DNA of 64,000 bases from Pararobbsia alpina (GTDB lineage: Bacteria > Pseudomonadota > Gammaproteobacteria > Burkholderiales > Burkholderiaceae), in the NCBI RefSeq assembly GCF_902859895.1, contig NZ_CADIKM010000004.1:124001-188000 (forward strand), written 5' to 3'. Positions within the stretch are counted from its first letter, which is position 1. Every line of letters starts with the position of its first letter. Positions 46,441-55,325 of this stretch are shown piece by piece. A program made the translations under genes and the position numbers. The notes under the pieces were generated by a model. It did not search any database and was not told where the DNA came from. It saw only the letters and a list, made by a program, of their open reading frames with translations.

Positions 46441-46727
46441 AGGTCAACCACGCCGATCATGCGGTCGCACCACGCCAGGAGCTGCTGCTGGAAGGGCAGC
46501 GCGCAAACGTCGAAATGCTGATGCTCGATTTCCAGGCGCTGGGCCGCGTCGAAAGTGAGGGGCAGATCATGAAAGTGCGTCTCGACAGCAGGCATGAGGA
46601 GGATTCGGTGGGTCAACCAGAAGGCGTTGTTGCGAAATACCTAGTTGGATAACGGCACATGACCCGTTTCGCTGAATACCACTCGCGCGGATAACGATGG
46701 GTTGCCGAGGACGAGCTAACAGCGCAT

Positions 46728-47320
46728 TCAGATCGACTTGACCTCGCCCCCGTCCATCCTCAGCGTCGAGCCCGTCATCCAGTGCGCGGCGGGCGACACG
46801 AGGAAGGCCATCAGTTCGGCGATCTCCTCGGGCCGGCCGTAGCGTGCGATGCCGGCTTCGGCGGGAAACTTCGCCGTCGCCTCATCGACGCTCATGTCGT
46901 GCAGAGGCGCCCAATGTTCCAGATAGGATTGCCGATGCCCCGTCATCACCGGCCCGGGCAACACTGTTGACCTGCACGCCGTCGGCGATGCCGCGATCCG
47001 AAAACGCTTTCGCCAGCGCGACGATCGCCGCGTTGATCGTGCCGACCGCCGCATAGGGCGCCTTCGGGAACAAGGCCGAATTGCCCGACATCAGCACGAC
47101 CGAACCCGACGCTTCCTTCAGCGACGGCCTGGCCGCGACGGTCAGACGTCGGGCGCCATGCAGCTTCAATGCGAGGCCGCCATCCCTTTGCTCATCTGTC
47201 ATCTCGAACACGTCGATCTGCGGCACCGCCCCCGCGATGTTCAGCAGCGCGTCGAGATGCGGCCGAACGCAGCGAGCGTGCGGTCGACGAGCTGCTCACA
47301 AGCCATGCGTATCCGCCGTT
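46728..47320 (-). pseudogene. Truncated, frameshifted short-chain dehydrogenase
   Basis: Three frames are needed to read it. TLAAFGR gives way to HLDALLNIAGAVPQIDVFEM (NAG-like motif), then SGSVVLMSGNSALFPKAPYAAVGTINAAIVALAKAF (YxxxN instead of the catalytic YxxxK), then GIADGVQVNSV passes to LPGPVMTGHRQSYLE...GRPEEIAELMAFLVSPAAHWMTGSTLRMDGG. About 70 N-terminal residues, including the GxxxGxG cofactor loop, are missing. Confidence 0.8.
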
Positions 47321-47358
47321 GCAACACATACCGGACCCCTTGCCTGACAAATGCCGAT

Positions 47359-48690
47359 TCAGGTTCCGCGCAGCGACCGGAAGCTCACCCGAACCTCTTC
47401 CGAGAAAGTTTGCGGCTGCTCCCAGGCTGCAAAGTGCCCCCCTTTGGGGAGACGGTTGTAATGAATCAGATTGGGATACGCTTTCTCTGCCCAACTCCGC
47501 GGGGCGGCGTAGAGCTCATCTGGAAAGACGCTGACGGCAACCGGGATGGTGACGTGCTTCGGCGCAAAAAAGTTGAGCTTGTTTTCCCAATACAGACGAG
47601 CCGACGAGACCCCCGTATTCGTCAGCCAATAGAGCGTGATGTTGTCGAGGATGTCGTCCCGCGTAAGGCCCTCGGACTGACCGGCAATCACGCGTGCCAT
47701 GAGCGCCTCACTGCTGGCGTCGTGGTCGAGCATCCAGGCGGCGAGGCCGACAGGTGAATCTTCAATCGCGTACAGCGTTTGCGGGCGGTTCGCCATCTCC
47801 TGGGCGTAGCCAAGGCCGTGCTTGTAGAAAAATTCGAGTTGATCGTACGCGTGCCTCTCGTCGGCTGAGAGGCCCGCCGGCGCCGGCTCGCCGAGCTTGA
47901 GTGCCTCCGCAATGTTCTCCGGTACGGTGGCCGGCATGTTGGTGTGAATCCCGAGCAGTTCCGGCGGCGCCAGCAGGGCCATCTGCTCAGTGACAGCATT
48001 CCCCCAATCGCCGCCTTGCGCCACATATCGCGTGTATCTGAGGCGCTGCATCAGGACGACCCAAGCGCGTGCGATACGAGGAGGATCCCAGCCGGTCGTG
48101 GTCGGCTTGCCTGAAAACCCGTAGCCTGGGAGCGACGGAATCACGACGTCGAAAGCGTCCGACGCATTCCCGCCATGGGCCGTCGGATTGGTCAACGGAT
48201 CGATGATCTTCAACTGCTCGATGATCGAGCCGGGCCACCCGTGCGTGACGATGATCGGCAACGCATTCTTCTGCTTCGAACGAACGTGGATGAAATGAAT
48301 GTCGAGCCCATCGATCTCGATCACGAACTGCGGTAGTGCGATCAGTTTCGCCTCGCACTTGCGCCAGTCGTAATCTGTGCCCCAATATCGCGCGAGTCTC
48401 TGCATCGTCGCGAGCTGCACGCCTTGCGACGCATCCGCTACCGTTTCCCGCTCAGGCCACCTTGTCGCTTTGATGCGCCTTCGCAATTCGATAAGTTGCG
48501 ATTCCGGCACATGCACACGAAGTGGACGAATAGCGGTCTTGTCACTGCCCATCGGTTGGGCAACGTCAGTGGCAGCTTGATTCGCTTCCGCAAAAGCGAG
48601 CCGACTCAATGCACCCGCTGCAACGCTCGCCGCTGCGACGCCAAAAAGACGACGGCGCGACGAGGTCTGGGGAAGGACATCATTTGTCAT
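47359..48690 (-). CDS. Tat-exported epoxide hydrolase
   Basis: A 443-residue alpha/beta hydrolase. The N-terminus has a twin-arginine signal (TSSRRRLFGVAAASVAAG). The epoxide-hydrolase N-terminal domain spans about 55-165 (RPLRVHVPESQLIELRRRI) and the hydrolase core follows: oxyanion motif HGWPG (150-154), nucleophile Asp228 in GGDWGN and the catalytic histidine in KGGHFAAWEQP. These convert epoxides to diols. The start is the ATG at 48690 with AGGAG upstream; the longer frame lacks a start signal. Transcribed alone, against the flanking riboflavin genes, so probably acquired. Confidence 0.88.
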   Translation of the reverse strand: MTNDVLPQTSSRRRLFGVAAASVAAGALSRLAFAEANQAATDVAQPMGSDKTAIRPLRVHVPESQLIELRRRIKATRWPERETVADASQGVQLATMQRLARYWGTDYDWRKCEAKLIALPQFVIEIDGLDIHFIHVRSKQKNALPIIVTHGWPGSIIEQLKIIDPLTNPTAHGGNASDAFDVVIPSLPGYGFSGKPTTTGWDPPRIARAWVVLMQRLRYTRYVAQGGDWGNAVTEQMALLAPPELLGIHTNMPATVPENIAEALKLGEPAPAGLSADERHAYDQLEFFYKHGLGYAQEMANRPQTLYAIEDSPVGLAAWMLDHDASSEALMARVIAGQSEGLTRDDILDNITLYWLTNTGVSSARLYWENKLNFFAPKHVTIPVAVSVFPDELYAAPRSWAEKAYPNLIHYNRLPKGGHFAAWEQPQTFSEEVRVSFRSLRGT

Positions 48691-49456
48691 ACAAGCTCCT
48701 ATTGGCAATAAGCGTACATAGGGGAGCGATGAGTGCCGCAGCAATGCAAATTCCTGTGCAAACACTTGCATGATTGCCCACCTGAACCGTTCGTACATGC
48801 AGCAAGTAGGCGAAGCCATTGTGTGTAGGTAAGCACCTAGCGTAAACACAGTGCAACACTTTGTGTCAGTCACGAACAACTCCGCATCCGACGACGTGCA
48901 CAGCTAGCCGCTCCTTGACCATGCGCATGCTGAGCGTTAAAACGGTACTACTACTAAAGCACATAGCCGATCACGTTGGGCGGGTATACGACGCTCGAGC
49001 AGCTTTAGATTTTTAATCTGGACTTCGCTAAAACCCCTTTGGCACTAATCGAGAGCGCGCGTCAGTCGGAACTTGCTAGAGCTGCCGCGCCTTTTCTGGC
49101 ATTTCTTTCAAACTGATCTATAACAAATTCCGCAACGCCATCCAAATGTCATTGCGGACTCAACAGGTCGCTACGTGCAGACTTCTGTGCTGACTCTTGA
49201 GCACTTACCGGCCTGGGCTACGCGCCTGTCTATGTAGTTAGCGCCAAAGCACTCTCATTACTAAGGTCGGACACGGTCGCGGCAATCTCGAGTCGAATCG
49301 CCGACGGCATCTTCTCATTCTTAAAAAGACCACCGATTCCTGGGGCCCGTTCCCTTCCACCGACGTCGGAGGGGTCCTATGTTCGGCTAGCGAGAAGAGA
49401 ATCCGCGAATCCCAAAATGGTCGTTCGGGTATTCGCTCACCAATGTGGGAGTCGAG
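48691..49456. other. Non-coding stretch in insertion
   Basis: About 765 bases, AT-richer than its surroundings, with stops in all frames and no terminator or repeat that I can recognise. It may hold the promoters of the epoxide hydrolase (left) and the secreted peptide (right). Confidence 0.5.
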
Positions 49457-49708
49457 ATGAAAGTCCTATTGATGGCTATAGCTAGTGCACTCGTGATGTT
49501 GACGGCAGCCGGTACTGCGTATGCCGAGGATGCACAACAACTTCAGCCTTCCAAATTAGTCCAACACCAGGGATTGGTGCCGCCGACGGAGTCCATACTG
49601 GACACATCGGAGGGGGGCGTGCCGGGGCCTGGAACAAAAACGGGCGAGAGTGCGCAAAATGCGATCTCTTGTGCGGGGTCGCGCTGCGACACTAAATCCG
49701 GAAATTAA
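49457..49708 (+). CDS. Small secreted protein
   Basis: An 83-residue protein with a clear signal peptide (MKVLLMAIASALVMLTAAGTAYA) and a short polar mature part with two cysteines (ISCAGSRCDTKSGN), which may form a disulfide. GGGAG lies just before the ATG at 49457; an ATG four codons earlier is less likely. No family recognised. Confidence 0.65.
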   Translation: MKVLLMAIASALVMLTAAGTAYAEDAQQLQPSKLVQHQGLVPPTESILDTSEGGVPGPGTKTGESAQNAISCAGSRCDTKSGN

Positions 49709-49895
49709 GCGGCGGTGTACCCGTGGCTTGTCGGCACGGCTGCATGCGGGACAATGCTGTTCCGACTGAATCAATATCATTGCCCGCTACGTCGGGCGGA
49801 TGCTGGGCGGCGGCACTTGTCACGCTGCCGGGCTCCGCATTGGCGTAAAATGCCGGGTCCGACGTCGTTCTGGCGTCACCCTCCGAGCTTGCCCC

Positions 49896-51056
49896 ATGAC
49901 GACCATCGCCCCGACACAAGACATCATCGCCGAGCTCAAGGCGGGCCGCATGGTCGTGCTCGTCGATGAGGAAGACCGCGAGAACGAGGGTGACCTCGTT
50001 CTCGCCGCCGAATTCGTCACGCCCGAAGCCATCAACTTCATGGCGCGCTTCGGCCGCGGACTCATCTGCCTGACCCTCACCCAGGAACGCTGCCGCACCC
50101 TGAACCTGCCGCTCATGACGTACAAGAATGGTACGCAGTACGGCACGGCGTTCACAGTCAGCATCGAAGCGGCCGAGGGCGTCACGACCGGCATCTCGGC
50201 CGCGGACCGCGCCCGCACCGTGCAGATCGCCGTTGCGCCGCATGCGCGCGCCGAGGATATCGTCCAGCCCGGCCACGTGTTTCCGATCATGGCCCAGCCC
50301 GGCGGCGTGCTCGTGCGCGCCGGCCATACCGAGGCAGGCTGCGACCTGACCACGCTCGCGGGCCTCACGCCGGCCGCGGTGATCTGCGAGATCATCAACG
50401 ACGACGGCACGATGGCCCGACTGCCCGATCTCACTGTCTTCGCCAAGGAACACGGCCTCAAGATCGGCACGATCGCCGACCTGATTCACTACCGGAGCCG
50501 GACCGAATCGATCATCGAACGCGTGGCCGAACGGACCATGCAGACGATCTACGGCCCGTTCCGCTCGATCATGTACCGCGACAAGCCGAGCGGCTCGCCG
50601 CATCTGGCGCTCGTGCGGGGCACGCCGTCGCCCGAAACGGATACGACGGTCCGCGTGCACGAGCCGCTGTCGCTGCTCGACCTGCTCGATACTTCATGCT
50701 CGACGCACTCGTGGTCGCTGCACGCGGCGCTGCGCGAGATCGCCGAACGCGACAAGGGCGTGGTCGTGCTGCTCAATTGCGGCGACTCGCATGAGCACCT
50801 GCTCGAAGTCTTCGAGGCACTCGACCGAACCGACAAGGCGCAGCAGATGAAACGCCGCCCCATCGACTTCAAGACTTTCGGGATCGGCGCCCAGATCCTG
50901 CGCGACCTCGGCGTCGGCCGCATGCAGGTCCTCTCGAACCCGCGCAAGATCAGCAGTATGTCGGGCTACGGCCTCGAAATCAGTGGCTTCGTGCCGATGC
51001 CCGGTGTCACACAGCCCACGCCTGTACCGACGGAGCTGCGCAGCACGGGCGCCTGA
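49896..51056 (+). CDS. ribB: 3,4-dihydroxy-2-butanone-4-phosphate synthase with degenerate GTP cyclohydrolase II domain (RibBX type)
   Basis: A 386-residue protein. Residues 1-205 form an intact DHBP synthase (VVLVDEEDRENEGDLV acidic loop, HTEAGCDLTTLAG), which makes the four-carbon unit of riboflavin. Residues 210-380 resemble GTP cyclohydrolase II in fold only: the zinc cysteine cluster (GxxHSxC...LRCDCG) is replaced by HEPLSLLDLLDTSCSTHSWS, so this domain is probably not catalytic. Such RibBX proteins are known. Starts ribBA-ribH-nusB-aminotransferase; no FMN-riboswitch signature was found upstream. Confidence 0.92.
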   Translation: MTTIAPTQDIIAELKAGRMVVLVDEEDRENEGDLVLAAEFVTPEAINFMARFGRGLICLTLTQERCRTLNLPLMTYKNGTQYGTAFTVSIEAAEGVTTGISAADRARTVQIAVAPHARAEDIVQPGHVFPIMAQPGGVLVRAGHTEAGCDLTTLAGLTPAAVICEIINDDGTMARLPDLTVFAKEHGLKIGTIADLIHYRSRTESIIERVAERTMQTIYGPFRSIMYRDKPSGSPHLALVRGTPSPETDTTVRVHEPLSLLDLLDTSCSTHSWSLHAALREIAERDKGVVVLLNCGDSHEHLLEVFEALDRTDKAQQMKRRPIDFKTFGIGAQILRDLGVGRMQVLSNPRKISSMSGYGLEISGFVPMPGVTQPTPVPTELRSTGA

Positions 51057-51128
51057 GAACCGCCCGACTGTCGCGACTCGACGCGTCACCCGCTACCCGA
51101 ACGACACACCCGAACACGGAAACTGCAA

Positions 51129-51632
51129 ATGGAAATCGGACAATACCAACCTAACCTCGACGGTGACGGCCTGCGCGTCGGCATCGTCCAGTCGCGCTTT
51201 AACGAACCGGTTTGCAACGGCTTGGTCGACGCCTGCGTCGAAGAACTCGAACGCCTCGGCGTGGTGGGTGAAGACGTCCTGCTCGTGACCGTGCCCGGCG
51301 CACTTGAAATTCCGCTCGCGCTGCAAAAACTCGCCGAGAGCGGCCAGTTCGACGGACTCATCGCGCTCGGCGCCGTGATCCGTGGTGAGACGTATCACTT
51401 CGAACTCGTATCGAACGAAAGCGGCGCGGGCATTTCGCGCGTCGCACTCGACTTCGGCCTGCCGGTCGCGAATGCCGTGCTGACGACGGAAACCGACGAG
51501 CAAGCTGTCGCACGTATGAACGAGAAAGGCCGCGACGCTGCCCGTGTCGTCGTCGAGATGGCGAACCTCGCCGCCGCACTCGACCAGCTCGCGCAGGACA
51601 GTGCCGAAGACGACGAAGGAGCCGCTGAATGA
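51129..51632 (+). CDS. ribH: 6,7-dimethyl-8-ribityllumazine synthase
   Basis: A 167-residue lumazine synthase with [55 protein letters not shown] and [14 protein letters not shown]. It joins the products of RibB and RibD; forms icosahedral or pentameric assemblies. Its stop overlaps the ATG of nusB (ATGA). Confidence 0.97.
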   Translation: MEIGQYQPNLDGDGLRVGIVQSRFNEPVCNGLVDACVEELERLGVVGEDVLLVTVPGALEIPLALQKLAESGQFDGLIALGAVIRGETYHFELVSNESGAGISRVALDFGLPVANAVLTTETDEQAVARMNEKGRDAARVVVEMANLAAALDQLAQDSAEDDEGAAE

Positions 51633-52063
51633 AGAGTGCTCGCCGCCGCTCGCGCGAATTCGCCACGCAGGGCTTGTATCAATGGTTGTTATCGGGCGCG
51701 AGCCACAGCGAAATCGAAGCGCAGCTGAGCAGCGCGGAGGGGTTCGACAAGGCCGACAAGCCGCTTTTCGACACCCTCGTTAAGGGTGTGATCCGCGACG
51801 CCGAGGCGCTCGGCACGCAGCTTCAGCCGCTGCTCGACCGGCCGATCGGCGAGCTGTCGCCCGTCGAGCGCTCGGTGCTGATGGTTGGCGCGTTCGAGCT
51901 GATCAATCAGGTGGACGTGCCCTATCGCGTCGTAATCAACGAAGCGGTCGAACTGACCAAGACCTTCGGCGGCTCGGACGGCTACAAGTACGTGAACGGC
52001 GTGCTCGACAAGCTCGCCGCACAGGTTCGCCCGAACGAAGCCAAGCCGCGCTCAAGGTCGTAA
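51629..52063 (+). CDS. nusB: Transcription antitermination factor NusB
   Basis: A 144-residue NusB ([52 protein letters not shown] and [14 protein letters not shown]). With NusE it binds boxA RNA to support rRNA transcription. Overlaps ribH by 4 bases, the usual order in proteobacteria. Confidence 0.97.
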   Translation: MKSARRRSREFATQGLYQWLLSGASHSEIEAQLSSAEGFDKADKPLFDTLVKGVIRDAEALGTQLQPLLDRPIGELSPVERSVLMVGAFELINQVDVPYRVVINEAVELTKTFGGSDGYKYVNGVLDKLAAQVRPNEAKPRSRS

Positions 52064-52067
52064 TCCG

Positions 52068-53249
52068 ATGGTGATGCCCGCACTCGCGGCACGGGTCGAT
52101 GCGATCGAGCCGTTCTATGTGATGGAGTTGATGAAAGAGGCGCACGCGCTCGAACGTGCGGGCCGCGACATCATCCATATGTCGGTCGGACAGCCGGACT
52201 TCACCGCGCCGCCCTCGGTCGTCGAGGCGGCGGTCGCCGCGATGCAGTCGGGCCGCACGCAATACACCGCGGCACTCGGCATCGAACCGCTGCGCGCCGC
52301 AATCGCGCGTTTTTATCGGGACACCCAGCAGCTCGAGATCGACCCGTCGCGCGTGATCGTCACCGCCGGCGCCTCGGCTGCCCTGCTACTCGCGTGTACG
52401 GCGCTGGTCGACCGTGACGACGAAGTGCTGATGCCGGACCCCTGCTATCCCTGCAACCGGCACTTTGTCACGGCGGCCGACGGCCATCCCGTGATGATTC
52501 CGAGCGGCCCGGCCGAACGCTTCCAGCTGACCGCCGCACAAGTCGAGCAACATTGGGGACCGCATACGCGTGGCGTCCTGCTCGCTTCGCCGTCGAATCC
52601 GACCGGCACTTCAATCGAACCGGCCGAGCTTGCGCGGCTCGTCGACGTCGTGCGCCGACATGGTGGTTTCACCGTGGTCGACGAGATCTACCAGGGCCTC
52701 AGCTACGAGGCTCATCCGGTGTCGGCGCTGACGCTCGGCGAAGACATCGTCACGGTCAACAGCTTCTCGAAGTACTTCAACATGACCGGCTGGCGTCTCG
52801 GCTGGCTCGTCGTGCCACCGCAGTTCGTGCCGGTGTTCGAGAAGCTCGCGCAGAACTTGTTCATCTGCGCATCGGCGCTCGCGCAGTACGCGGCACTCGC
52901 CTGCTTCGAGCCCGCCACGCTCGCGATCTTCGAGACGCGCCGCCGCGAATTCCAGCGGCGTCGCGACTACATCGTGCCGGCCTTGCGTGAACTCGGATTT
53001 GGCGTGCCGGTGGTGCCGGACGGGGCCTTCTATGTCTACGCGGATTGCCGCGAGGTCCCGCACACGGCGCATGGCGACAGTGCCGCGCTGACGCGGGCGA
53101 TCCTCCATGACGCGGGTGTCGGCCTGGTACCCGGGATGGACTTCGGCACGGCATCCCCGCAGTCTTACCTCCGGCTGTCGTACGCCACTGCCTACGAAAA
53201 AATCGAGGAAGCCGTTGCCCGGATCGGCAAACTCTTTGGCACTGCCTAG
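52068..53249 (+). CDS. PLP-dependent class I/II aminotransferase
   Basis: A 393-residue aspartate-aminotransferase-fold enzyme. Visible are HMSVGQPDFTAPPSVVEAA, PSNPTGTSIEP, VDEIYQGLSYE, the PLP lysine in NSFSKYFNMTGWRLGW and the carboxylate-binding arginine in YLRLSYATAY. Follows nusB by 4 bases. The substrate is not predictable from sequence alone. Confidence 0.93.
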   Translation: MVMPALAARVDAIEPFYVMELMKEAHALERAGRDIIHMSVGQPDFTAPPSVVEAAVAAMQSGRTQYTAALGIEPLRAAIARFYRDTQQLEIDPSRVIVTAGASAALLLACTALVDRDDEVLMPDPCYPCNRHFVTAADGHPVMIPSGPAERFQLTAAQVEQHWGPHTRGVLLASPSNPTGTSIEPAELARLVDVVRRHGGFTVVDEIYQGLSYEAHPVSALTLGEDIVTVNSFSKYFNMTGWRLGWLVVPPQFVPVFEKLAQNLFICASALAQYAALACFEPATLAIFETRRREFQRRRDYIVPALRELGFGVPVVPDGAFYVYADCREVPHTAHGDSAALTRAILHDAGVGLVPGMDFGTASPQSYLRLSYATAYEKIEEAVARIGKLFGTA

Positions 53250-53273
53250 AGACGGGCGGAGATGCCGTAGAAA

Positions 53274-53311
53274 CAAAAAAAGCTGAGTCCCGTGCAAGAC
53301 AGGACCCAGCT
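53274..53311 (-). terminator. Rho-independent terminator
   Basis: On the minus strand stem AGCTGGGTCC / GGACTCAGCT (one mismatch) with an 11-base loop, followed by seven T. It ends the transglycosylase transcript and may also stop the rightward riboflavin/aminotransferase transcript. Confidence 0.8.
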
Positions 53312-53468
53312 GACTACAGCCTACTTGCCACCCCCTGACCTACTTTAGGGGGCAGTCACATCTGTTCTTTTTCTTATCCGGTGCGGCCAGCCGCCGTGCG
53401 GCGGGATCCCGCTTGACTCCGCGAAGTATTCCTCGGACGACCGGCCACACGAAGCTGAGCGGCTTGCG

Positions 53469-54599
53469 TCACCAGGTCGCGACGGCCAGATGCTCTGCCG
53501 CGGGGACGCTTGCACGCGGCGCCGATGTATCGTCTTTGCCTTCAGGCGATTCGAGCGCCTCATCGTCCGCCGACGCCTTAGCCACCGGGTGGGCCGGGAC
53601 TTTCGCTGTCGTGATCGGCACGGCCTGCACCGGTGCCTGCGGAGCATTGAGCGGCACGTAGCGGCCGTGCGAGACGTCGCGCAGACGCATCCGTTCGGCA
53701 AGGACCTTCGCGCCATAGCCGCCGTCGCTGTTCGGCGTGGTCGAACCGACATAGAGCCGCAGCCCTGCGCTCAGCGAACCACCGCGCGCAATACAGTCCT
53801 TGAGCACGAGCGCGCCCACCTTGATGTTCGCGAGCGGCTGCAATGCCGCCGTGGGGCCGCCGAAGTAGTCGAACTTGTCCGAATGCACCTTCGACATGAC
53901 CTGCATGAGCCCCTGGGCACCCACTCCGCTCTCCGCGTAGGGATTGAAGCCCGATTCGATCGCCATCACCGACAGCAGCAGCAGCGGATCGAGGCCGACC
54001 TCGCGGCCGGTGTCGAACGAGGCATGCACCAGGCGGGACATTGGCGTCTCCGCCACGCGGTAGCGGCGCGACAGGAAGGTCGCGACGCGGCTCTGCTCGT
54101 CGAGCGTGAGCACCACGCGGTCGTCGCGCGCATCGGCCACCACGCGCGAGTCGGGAATCATGTTTGCAAACGGCTCGATCGATGGCAGGCCGCGAGGATC
54201 GAGCGCATTGTCGCTCGTCAGCTGAAGCGGCATCGAATCCGTGTTCACAGCGGCCGGCTGCGCATAGGCGTAGGGAGCTGGCTGCGAATAGGCATAGGGT
54301 ATCCGCGGCAGGCTCGAGGCTCGCGCATCGGTGCTCGGCACGAGCACCTGAATGGCCCCGCTGGACAGCAGCCGACCGACCGCCGGGCCGGTCTGTTCAG
54401 CCGCGGCGAGCAAAGGCATCAGCCGGGCTGCGGCGATCGCGCGCCACTGCGGCTGAAGCCAGAGCGTGACGGCGCCGACAAAGGCGACCACGCCCAGCGC
54501 GTTGAAAAAATAGTGGCTGAACCTCGTGCCACGCCGCACAGCGGCGCGGACAACCTGCAAACTTCGCGAATCGGCCAGCCAAGGTAAACGAGCAAACAT
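53469..54599 (-). CDS. Membrane-anchored lytic transglycosylase
   Basis: A 376-residue protein with a membrane helix at about 33-49, a proline/tyrosine-rich linker (95-125; YAYSQPAPYAYAQPAA) and an SLT domain at 190-325. The catalytic glutamate is Glu215 (LLLSVMAIESGFNPYAESGVGAQGLMQVM is the family signature, given here in parts). It cleaves peptidoglycan glycan strands to 1,6-anhydro products in the periplasm. The C-terminal 60 residues are low-complexity. A small-RNA-like unit with its own terminator lies just upstream. Confidence 0.9.
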   Translation of the reverse strand: MFARLPWLADSRSLQVVRAAVRRGTRFSHYFFNALGVVAFVGAVTLWLQPQWRAIAAARLMPLLAAAEQTGPAVGRLLSSGAIQVLVPSTDARASSLPRIPYAYSQPAPYAYAQPAAVNTDSMPLQLTSDNALDPRGLPSIEPFANMIPDSRVVADARDDRVVLTLDEQSRVATFLSRRYRVAETPMSRLVHASFDTGREVGLDPLLLLSVMAIESGFNPYAESGVGAQGLMQVMSKVHSDKFDYFGGPTAALQPLANIKVGALVLKDCIARGGSLSAGLRLYVGSTTPNSDGGYGAKVLAERMRLRDVSHGRYVPLNAPQAPVQAVPITTAKVPAHPVAKASADDEALESPEGKDDTSAPRASVPAAEHLAVATW

Positions 54600-54775
54600 G
54601 CTGCGAATCTCCCTGGTGCGCGGTGCGCTCCAGGAACCGGGGACAGGTTCCTCGAGCTACCAAGGCGCCGCCTGCAACCCCGGAGGGATCGAGGCGAGTC
54701 GCCGGGAATGAACGGCTTCGTTGCCGCTGTGGACCGCGCCCGGTTCAGAATCGGAACCGGTGGACGAGCCCACAC

Positions 54776-54812
54776 AAAAAACCGACAACGTGCGGTAGGC
54801 CCGCGATGTCGG
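54776..54812 (-). terminator. Rho-independent terminator of small-RNA candidate
   Basis: Minus-strand outer stem CCGACA / TGTCGG with an inner GCGG / CCGC pair, then TTTTTT. It sits upstream of, not after, the transglycosylase gene, so it ends a separate transcript or attenuates. Confidence 0.65.
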
Positions 54813-54917
54813 CTAGCCAAATCTTCGAGCCGGGCGGGGAGGCGGCCGACGCCGAAGCGTCTTGGACATTCAGTCCGAAATGGGAAACAGTTGATTAGAA
54901 AGCCCCGCGACTAGTGG
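54776..54917 (-). ncRNA. Candidate small RNA or transcribed leader
   Basis: A minus-strand unit of about 140 bases. It follows the promoter at 54924-54951, contains a GGAC-TGAAT-GTCC hairpin (54864-54876) and a GACGC-UUCG-GCGUC hairpin with the very stable cUUCGg loop (54848-54861), and ends in a stem (CCGACA...TGTCGG, with an inner GCGG/CCGC) followed by six T (54776-54812). No ribosome site or coding frame is apparent. It could be a free small RNA or an attenuated leader of the transglycosylase gene, whose ATG is 177 bases beyond the terminator. I recognise no known RNA family. Confidence 0.55.
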
Positions 54918-54923
54918 GAGCGG

Positions 54924-54951
54924 ATTCTAGCAGGCTTTAATGTGACGTCAA
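54924..54951 (-). promoter_or_regulatory. Sigma-70 promoter of small-RNA candidate
   Basis: On the minus strand TTGACG (54951-54946), 16-base spacer, TAGAAT (54929-54924); each box differs from consensus at one position. Confidence 0.65.
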
Positions 54952-55325
54952 CGCTATGCGAACCGTTTTTAATAACCAAAAGGCATATAGAAGCGAGTCG
55001 GTAGGTTTGGCTGCACGAAGGTCCTGCGGGGTCACGGTCTCCAAGTTAATGGGCACTTCGAACGGAATTGTTACTATCAGTAAATTTACGTGGGGTGCCG
55101 CACTCTTTACATATCGCCTTACGCGCGAGGCGGTTTTCTCTTACAAGCCTCCCTTGCACGCACGCTGTCCCTCCCAATCGGCAACGCCGCTAGTCAAAGC
55201 TTCGTCGAGCACGGACAATGCGGAAGACCTCCGCCGCGGGCTCCGGTGCGCGGCCGGTGGGCACGCTCCTGCCCGAGCTCCGCTTGCCCGCGCGCGCCTC
55301 GCGCGCGCTTCCCCAGACTCTCGAA

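Larger units (their letters stand above)
44410..49895. other. Accessory insertion splitting the riboflavin genes
   Basis: Between ribE and ribBA lie a toxin-antitoxin pair, at least two broken genes on both strands, an epoxide hydrolase, a secreted peptide gene and about 1.5 kb of non-coding, AT-richer DNA. Mixed strands, low coding density and decay contrast with the compact flanking genes. No integrase, transposase or flanking direct repeat was found. Confidence 0.65.
54600..55325. other. Intergenic region with candidate small RNA
   Basis: About 725 bases between the transglycosylase and ubiD. The left half holds a minus-strand promoter and terminator pair (54776-54951). The right half (54950-55150) is AT-rich with no supported gene and probably holds the ubiD promoter. 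Confidence 0.6.

Noticed and set aside
46389-46616. 75-codon minus-strand frame with protein-like segments
   Set aside because: Too short, no family recognised, overlaps the decayed helix-turn-helix gene; possibly another fragment but not supportable.
49709-49895. FMN riboswitch upstream of ribBA
   Set aside because: None of the conserved RFN-element segments could be found in this stretch.
44410-49895. Integrative element with attachment sites
   Set aside because: No integrase, tRNA or flanking direct repeat could be found, so only a generic insertion is claimed.
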